Below, in pieces: positions 58,929 to 64,000 of a stretch of DNA of 64,000 bases. Each line of letters begins with the position of its first letter. Within the stretch, counting starts at the first letter, position 1. A program made the translations under genes and the position numbers. Source of the DNA: Citrobacter freundii (GTDB lineage Bacteria > Bacteroidota > Bacteroidia > Chitinophagales > Chitinophagaceae). The notes under the pieces were generated by a model. That model saw nothing but the letters and a program-made list of their open reading frames with translations, did not search any database and was not told where the DNA came from. The DNA lies in contig QFQQ01000031.1 of the NCBI GenBank assembly GCA_003243445.1, positions 1 to 64,000 of the forward strand. The letters run 5' to 3'.

Positions 58929-61352
58929 TTGTCTAAAGAAGATCTGATTATGAGCTTTGAAAAATTTTTGTTACGGCCGGAAGACGAAATGGATTTTTTG
59001 CCGATTATCCCTTTAAATGAGAGTGAACAGGAAGATTCAAGTGCGATAGAAATACCTGAAGAAATTGCGATCTTACCGCTAAGGAATACTGTTTTATTTC
59101 CCGGAGTTGTATTGCCCATCACTGTAGGACGTGATAAAAGCATCAACGCAGTAAATGATGCGTACAAAGCCGATAAACTTATTGGTGTGGTGGCGCAAAA
59201 AGACAGCACAGTTGAGGATCCAACCGTGGCTGACCTCGAAAGCGTTGGTACTGTTGCCAAGATCGTTAAGCAGATCAAGATGCCGGACGGCGGAACGACG
59301 ATCATTATACAGGGCAAAAGCCGTTTTACCATCGCCTCCATCGTATCGGAAACACCTTACTTCCGCGCGAAGATCAGCAAACTGGAAGAGGAAGAATCAC
59401 CAAAAGATGGAGATTTTGACGCGTATGTTGCCAATATCAAAGACCTGGCAACAGAGATCATCCAGCTTTCCCCTAATATTCCTACAGAAGCATCGATCAT
59501 TCTCAAGAATATCGAAAACCCTTCTTTCCTGATCCACTTCGTGTCCAGCAACCTGAACACAGATATCAGGGAAAAACAAAAATTACTCGAGATAAATAAT
59601 CTCCGCGAACGTGCAGACATCCTGATGCAATTACTGCAGAAAGAATTGCAATTCGCCGAACTGAAAAATAAAGTGACCACCAAAACACGCACAGAGCTGG
59701 ATAAACAGCAGCGTGAATACTTTCTGCAGCAACAACTCAAAAGCATCAAGGAAGAACTGGGAGGTGACACCAATACGCAGGAAATAAAAGAAATGCAGAA
59801 AAAGGCCGAAGCAAAAAAATGGCCGGCCGCTGCAAAAGAAGCATTCAAGAAAAGCATTGAGAAACTGGAAAGAATGCATCCTTCCACACCTGATTATTCA
59901 GTTGTATATAACCATGTAGACCTGATGCTGGATCTTCCCTGGGATGAAACCACCGAAGATTCCTATGATCTGAAGAAAGCAAAGAAAACGCTTGACATCG
60001 ATCACTTCGGCATGAATAAGATCAAGGAAAGGATACTCGAATATCTCGCGGTGCTGAAATTGAAAGGAGATATGAAGAGCCCGATCCTTTGTTTTGTTGG
60101 CCCTCCCGGTATTGGTAAAACCTCTCTCGGCAGAAGCATTGCCAATGCGATAGGCCGCAAATATGTCCGTCTTAGTCTTGGTGGTATGCATGATGAAAGC
60201 GAGATCCGCGGTCACCGCAAAACTTATATTGGCGCAATGCCCGGCCGGATCCTGCAATCACTCCGGAAAGTGAAATCATCCAACCCCGTAATGATCCTCG
60301 ATGAGATCGATAAAGTGGGAAATGATTTCCGTGGAGATCCCAGCAGTGCCTTGCTGGAGGTACTTGATCCGGAGCAGAACAATACTTTTTACGATAACTA
60401 TCTCGAGCTGGAATACGATCTCAGCAAAGTATTGTTTATTGCTACGGCCAATAATCTGCAGAATATTCAGCCTGCATTGCGCGACAGGCTTGAGATCATT
60501 GATCTCAGTGGTTATGCAGTTGAAGAGAAAGTAGAGATCGCAAAACGTCACCTCGTTCCGCGTCAGAAAGAATTGCATGGGCTGAAAAATTCCAATTTCA
60601 AGATCAGCGATAAAACGCTGGAAAGACTGATCCAGGATTATACGCGTGAAAGCGGTGTGCGTGAGCTCGACCGGCAACTGGCTTCAGTGATGCGTTACCA
60701 GGCGAAGGAACTGGCGATGGAGGGAAAGCTGAAGACAAATCTGGGTACAGACGATATTGAACAGATCCTCGGCAAACCTCGTTACAGCAATGAACTGTAC
60801 AAAACAGCAAACATTCCTGGTGTGGCAGTCGGCCTCGCATGGACCTATGTTGGCGGTGATATTCTTTTCATCGAAGCAAGTCTTAGCGATGGAAAAGGCG
60901 AACTGAAGCTCACCGGTAATCTCGGCAATGTAATGAAGGAAAGTGCCAGTACCGCATTGACCTATCTGCAATCAAACACCAATAAATATCCGATCGATAA
61001 AAAACTCTTTGAGAAAAAGAGTATTCATATTCACGTGCCCGAAGGCGCGGTGCCAAAAGACGGCCCAAGTGCGGGCATCACCATGATGACGGCGATCGCA
61101 TCTGCGCTGACCAATAAAAAAGTGAAACCTTTCCTTGCAATGACAGGCGAGATCACGCTCCGTGGCCAGGTTCTCCCGGTCGGCGGCATCAAGGAAAAAG
61201 TACTCGCCGCCAAACGTGCCGGACTGAAAGAGATCATTCTTTGCTGGCAAAATGAAAAGGATGTGCAGGAGATAGAGTCTGACTTTATTAAGGGCATTAA
61301 GTTTCATTATGTGAAGAATATGTCGCAGGTGTTGGAGATTGCGTTGACATGA
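58929..61352 (+). CDS. lon: ATP-dependent protease Lon
   Basis: Cytosolic hexameric AAA+ serine protease degrading misfolded and regulatory proteins. An 807-aa protein. The N-terminal substrate domain (about 40-240: EIAILPLRNTVLFPGVVLPI) is followed by a coiled linker. AAA+ Walker A GPPGIGKTS is at about 390 and Walker B VMILDEIDKVG follows. The C-terminal protease domain has the Ser-Lys dyad: Ser714 in KDGPSAGITM and Lys755 in GGIKEKVLAA. TTG at 58929 is favoured over the ATG at 58950 by an upstream GGGAGG at 8-nt spacing. Confidence 0.95.
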   Translation: MSKEDLIMSFEKFLLRPEDEMDFLPIIPLNESEQEDSSAIEIPEEIAILPLRNTVLFPGVVLPITVGRDKSINAVNDAYKADKLIGVVAQKDSTVEDPTVADLESVGTVAKIVKQIKMPDGGTTIIIQGKSRFTIASIVSETPYFRAKISKLEEEESPKDGDFDAYVANIKDLATEIIQLSPNIPTEASIILKNIENPSFLIHFVSSNLNTDIREKQKLLEINNLRERADILMQLLQKELQFAELKNKVTTKTRTELDKQQREYFLQQQLKSIKEELGGDTNTQEIKEMQKKAEAKKWPAAAKEAFKKSIEKLERMHPSTPDYSVVYNHVDLMLDLPWDETTEDSYDLKKAKKTLDIDHFGMNKIKERILEYLAVLKLKGDMKSPILCFVGPPGIGKTSLGRSIANAIGRKYVRLSLGGMHDESEIRGHRKTYIGAMPGRILQSLRKVKSSNPVMILDEIDKVGNDFRGDPSSALLEVLDPEQNNTFYDNYLELEYDLSKVLFIATANNLQNIQPALRDRLEIIDLSGYAVEEKVEIAKRHLVPRQKELHGLKNSNFKISDKTLERLIQDYTRESGVRELDRQLASVMRYQAKELAMEGKLKTNLGTDDIEQILGKPRYSNELYKTANIPGVAVGLAWTYVGGDILFIEASLSDGKGELKLTGNLGNVMKESASTALTYLQSNTNKYPIDKKLFEKKSIHIHVPEGAVPKDGPSAGITMMTAIASALTNKKVKPFLAMTGEITLRGQVLPVGGIKEKVLAAKRAGLKEIILCWQNEKDVQEIESDFIKGIKFHYVKNMSQVLEIALT

Positions 61353-61357
61353 GGGAG

Positions 61358-61569
61358 AAAAAGTTCCGGAGTTCCAGTGGTTCCAGAGGTTGCAAAGGTT
61401 GGAGCCTGATGTTTGAATAAGTTATTAGTAATATGAAGGGTTCAAAAGTTAAAAGCTTTTTGAGCCCTTTCTCTTTTAATAAAGTTCCGGACCTTAAAAA
61501 AACCTCTGGAACTCCTGAAACCTCTGAAACCCCTGGAACCTCCCCCGGCCTCTGGAACCTCCGAAACCT
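61358..61569. repeat. GGAACC-family inverted word element
   Basis: The left arm (AAAAGTTCCGGAGTTCCAGTGG, 61359-61405) and the right arm 61500-61569 (AACCTCTGGAACTCCTGAAA, CCTCTGAAACCCCTGGAACC) are inverted words. The core holds a terminator-like hairpin, GAAGGGTTCAAAAG (61436-61449) with CTTTTTGAGCCCTTTC (61457-61472). The right arm ends directly at the porQ -7-like box. Confidence 0.75.
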
Positions 61570-61577
61570 TATCTTCG
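61570..61577 (+). promoter_or_regulatory. -7 box TATCTTCG before porQ
   Basis: Same sequence as the SRP RNA -7 box. It ends 5 nt before the TTG at 61583, the same distance as from the SRP box to its RNA start, so a leaderless porQ transcript is suggested. Confidence 0.5.
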
Positions 61578-61582
61578 TACCC

Positions 61583-62641
61583 TTGCAACCCCGCCTGATC
61601 ATAACCCTTCTTCTCCTCTGTGGTAAACTCCATGCCCAGGTGCTGGGTGGCAATTCTGTATTTAATTTTTTGAAGCTGCCGAATACCCCGCAGTTGTCGG
61701 CATTGGGTGGCGTGAATGTTTCTTCTCCGTCAAATGATATTGGTCTCGCCGTGAATAATCCGGCATTGCTGAGGCCCGCTATGCATTCGCAGATGAACGC
61801 GGCATTCAATAATTTTTATGATGGTATCAAAGCGTATGGCCTTTCGCTGGGCTACAATCATCAGCCATTGAATACAACCTTCCTTTGGGCCTTGAATTAT
61901 CTTGACTACGGAACTATTCCCCAAACGGACGCTGCAGGTAATATGCTGGGTACTTTCAGACCGGTGGACTGGAGTATGCAGGTATCCGCTTCACGAAAAT
62001 ACCTGGAGAAATGGCGGTATGGGATGACACTTAAGTTTATTCATTCAGGTTATGGTCAATATAAATCCAGCGGTATTGCAGCAGATGTTGGCGTGTTATA
62101 TTCAGATAGTCTCCATTCTTTTTCAGCTTCCGTGGTTGCAAAGAATATGGGCACGCAGCTGAAGCGATACGAAGGCACTGGTCCGGATGATCTCCCCTTT
62201 GATCTGCAGGCTGGTCTCAGCAAACGGTTTGAAAATTCCCCGTTTGGCTTTTCTGTAACGCTTCATCATCTTCACCAGTTTGACCTTGCGTATAACGATA
62301 CCTTGTTTAATAATGCGAATGGATTTTCCAACGGTAGCAGGGGCTTTAGTGCAGATAAGATATTCAGGCATATCGTGCTTGCGGGAAATATTTATCTCGG
62401 CGATAAAGTGCAGGTGGATCTTGGCTATAATTACCTGCGCAGGAAGGAGCTTGCTATCGGTTCTTCGGGTAATGGTCTTACAGGATTTTCAATGGGCGTT
62501 TCGCTGTTGTTAAATAAGTTACAGGTCAGGTATGCGCGTTCGCAGTACCAGAACAGTACAGCGTACAACCAGTTTGGACTGAATATCCCGCTGAATCAGT
62601 ATTTTGGTTTAGGTAAATGGGGTGAAAAGATCGGGTGGTAA
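61583..62641 (+). CDS. porQ: Type IX secretion system protein PorQ
   Basis: A 352-aa outer-membrane barrel of the PorV/PorQ family, needed for release and anchoring of T9SS cargo in Porphyromonas. I prefer the TTG at 61583: it opens a signal peptide (MQPRLIITLLLLCGKLHAQ) right after a -7 box. The ATG at 61433 would add 50 residues read through a word-repeat arm (TSGTPETSETPGTS). The mature start VLGGNSVFNFLKLPNTPQLSALGGVNVS and NDIGLAVNNPALL are the family hallmarks. The C-terminal strands end in GLGKWGEKIGW. Confidence 0.88.
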   Translation: MQPRLIITLLLLCGKLHAQVLGGNSVFNFLKLPNTPQLSALGGVNVSSPSNDIGLAVNNPALLRPAMHSQMNAAFNNFYDGIKAYGLSLGYNHQPLNTTFLWALNYLDYGTIPQTDAAGNMLGTFRPVDWSMQVSASRKYLEKWRYGMTLKFIHSGYGQYKSSGIAADVGVLYSDSLHSFSASVVAKNMGTQLKRYEGTGPDDLPFDLQAGLSKRFENSPFGFSVTLHHLHQFDLAYNDTLFNNANGFSNGSRGFSADKIFRHIVLAGNIYLGDKVQVDLGYNYLRRKELAIGSSGNGLTGFSMGVSLLLNKLQVRYARSQYQNSTAYNQFGLNIPLNQYFGLGKWGEKIGW

Positions 62642-62666
62642 TCATGGTAATTTATAAAACACCGGC

Positions 62667-64000
62667 ATGAGCCAGTTAACAATGTTCTTCCGTAAAATTC
62701 TTTCGCTGAAATATGCCGGCTTGCTGATCCTGATCGCCTGTGTGATGGCAAAGTCCGTTCTTATTCGTTATTATTCCTATATCGGCCGGGACAAGATGTA
62801 TCATCTTTCTGCAAGCTATAATCTATTGCATGGAAAGGGATGGACAAACAGTGTTTATTATACGAACGATCTTCAGCGGGAAGTGAATGAACAATTTTGT
62901 CTCTGGCCTCCCGGTTATGGATTGATGGTGGCTCCGGTTGAGTATTTGCTGAATGATGATCTCCATCTCAGTTCAGATATCATCGAAATACTTTGTTTTA
63001 TTGCATTCCTGCTTCTTTGCCGCGGCATATTGGCAACGCAGGGAATGAGCAGGAGCTGGATCAATGCTTCAACGATCCTGCTGACATTCTTTTCCCATGA
63101 GTTCATTGAAGTGTCACTGGGAACAGATCTTCCGGGTCTTGTCTTTATGCTCGGATATTTTTATGCGGTGATCCTTTTATGGCGAACGGAAAAGACGGGT
63201 GCCGGCTTACGGCTTGGATCGATCGCGGCTCTATGTCTTTTCATGGCAGGCTTTACAAGATATATGTATGTGCCCGTTGCAATTTTTGTTTCCGTCATTA
63301 TGATCGTACTGGCCTGGTGGAAAGGAAATAAAAGATCATTGCCCGGTTATGGGTTGTGCCTGGTATTGTCTGCTGCATTGCTTGCCGGTGCTGCTTTGTA
63401 CCAGGGTGCTGTTTGTGCAGATCCGTTCTATATCGGCACTGATAAGAAAAGCCTTTTCCCCGAAAACCTTGCTTACTGGCATCCCGCCGCGCTGGCGGCA
63501 TTTCTTAACCTGGAGGTTTATGCTTCCTTTTTAAGCAGGTTCACCGGCATCTCTTTTTTATCATGGAAAATGATATTTAACTGGAGTAATCTCATTGTGT
63601 ATGTATTTATCTTCATTGCAGGTCTTCGTTTTTTACCGGTGATCAAAAAAGCAACAGCTAAAGGATTTCCTGTATTTAACGTGCTTGGATTTCTCTTGTC
63701 CGCCTTGATCATCGGAGAGCTTGCCGTGCTAAGTCTTACCAACTCGCCAAAGTATACATTGAATGGTACGCCCTGGACCTTCATCATAGAAGGAAGATAC
63801 CAGGCATTCGCGATCGTGTTCCTGCAATTGTTTTTTCTGCTGCAATGTTCAAAGATCAACTGGAAAAATATTGGAAGATCCCGGGAGGTTGTGCTAACCG
63901 GTTTATTCATTTTGTTTTGTCTTAACAGTATTCATCAGTTTTACTTTAGTTCAAAAGTTGTGATCGGTTTTCAACAGATGAAAAGCCAGCTCACGCGGGA
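62667..64000 (+). CDS. Polytopic membrane protein, possible GT-C glycosyltransferase (truncated by window end)
   Basis: An open frame from ATG 62667 to the window edge, 444 codons so far with no stop. At least nine hydrophobic segments are visible (for example YAGLLILIACVMAKSVLI, FVSVIMIVLAWW, VFNVLGFLLSALIIGELAVL). The layout, with a long first loop (GRDKMYHLSASYNLLHGKGWTNSVYY) containing a Tyr/Trp-rich WPPGYGLMVAPVEYLL, resembles GT-C membrane glycosyltransferases (mannosyl/arabinosyl-transferase-like), but I cannot assign a family. It lies 25 bp after porQ on the same strand. Confidence 0.7.
   Translation, partial: MSQLTMFFRKILSLKYAGLLILIACVMAKSVLIRYYSYIGRDKMYHLSASYNLLHGKGWTNSVYYTNDLQREVNEQFCLWPPGYGLMVAPVEYLLNDDLHLSSDIIEILCFIAFLLLCRGILATQGMSRSWINASTILLTFFSHEFIEVSLGTDLPGLVFMLGYFYAVILLWRTEKTGAGLRLGSIAALCLFMAGFTRYMYVPVAIFVSVIMIVLAWWKGNKRSLPGYGLCLVLSAALLAGAALYQGAVCADPFYIGTDKKSLFPENLAYWHPAALAAFLNLEVYASFLSRFTGISFLSWKMIFNWSNLIVYVFIFIAGLRFLPVIKKATAKGFPVFNVLGFLLSALIIGELAVLSLTNSPKYTLNGTPWTFIIEGRYQAFAIVFLQLFFLLQCSKINWKNIGRSREVVLTGLFILFCLNSIHQFYFSSKVVIGFQQMKSQLTR

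Noticed and set aside
61433..61582. 50-codon N-terminal extension of PorQ (repeat TSGTPETSETPGTS)
   Set aside because: It encodes word-repeat sequence before a normal signal peptide; a -7 box and TTG at 61583 fit better. Not fully excluded.
1..64000. Word-repeat elements as CRISPR arrays
   Set aside because: Words are degenerate, adjacent, too short, inverted in pairs and have no unique spacers or cas genes.
1..64000. All word-repeat elements as simple Rho-independent terminators
   Set aside because: Several contain terminator-like hairpins, but others lie inside operons (trp, parAB) or in divergent promoter regions, and arm pairing across 90-240 nt is not needed for termination.
1..64000. 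tRNA or rRNA genes
   Set aside because: No cloverleaf with a T-loop GTTCRANNC and CCA context, and no rRNA segment, was recognised in any spacer.

Overview
The window looks like chromosome from a Bacteroidota bacterium, most likely family Chitinophagaceae or a close relative. The evidence is protein content: type IX secretion parts (PorQ, plug-domain protein), DUF4350/DUF4129/DUF5362/DUF5683 proteins, TlpA with a DUF4369-like N-terminus, and a TonB receptor with a carboxypeptidase-like N-domain. Promoters of the Bacteroidota type (TAnnTTTG -7 box) and frequent TTG starts agree. No phage, integron or CRISPR is visible; nearly all genes are housekeeping or envelope genes.

Layout. 0.3-4.7 kb, minus strand: a Kdo / 8-amino-Kdo sugar operon (kdnA, kdnB, kdsA) ending in an unusual transaldolase fused to a KdsD-like CBS pair. 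5-13 kb: DnaJ-type chaperone, thioredoxin, dapD, glycosyltransferase, Sua5/YrdC protein, CCA-adding enzyme, pRiA4b ORF-3-like protein, miaA. 13-20 kb: outer-membrane proteins and proS. 20-28 kb: DUF5362 pair, RDD protein, and a SpoIIM-DUF4129-DUF4350-MoxR-DUF58 operon. 28-37 kb: truB, a BamA/TamA-like protein, an rRNA/tRNA methyltransferase, a LolE-like permease, a T9SS plug protein, SRP RNA, a canonical short transaldolase. 37-39.6 kb: an S9 peptidase. 39.7-48.4 kb: a complete trp operon (E, G, D, C, F, GNAT, B, lipoprotein, A). It is preceded by a ribosome-mediated attenuator whose leader peptide has three consecutive Trp codons. 48.6-58.5 kb: TlpA, dapB-kinase-regulator, DUF5683, parB, parA, metallophosphoesterase, porin. 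58.9-64 kb: lon, porQ and a truncated membrane protein.

The most striking feature is not a gene. Most intergenic gaps are filled by elements built of short degenerate words repeated a few times, usually with the same words inverted on the far side of a 5-150 nt core. At least nine word families occur (GGAACCTCT, AAAAGTAAAA, GATCGATG/GGCCGATG, GCGTAATTCGC, TCTGCGG, TTTAAACC, GGATTATTGGGATT, CTGCGGTCGG, CTTCCCGTCC), about thirty elements in 64 kb. Cores are conserved between some distant members of a family. Arms start at or inside stop codons and run into start codons or -7 boxes, so some gene termini are encoded by element sequence. One member, with 47-bp perfect inverted ends, carries a GxxExxY-family gene and splits the trp operon between trpG and trpD. 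A gene-less sibling lies at 4.8-5.2 kb. I read these as a possibly mobile or duplicating class of intergenic element, for which the GxxExxY protein may be the mobility or maintenance factor. That function is inference.
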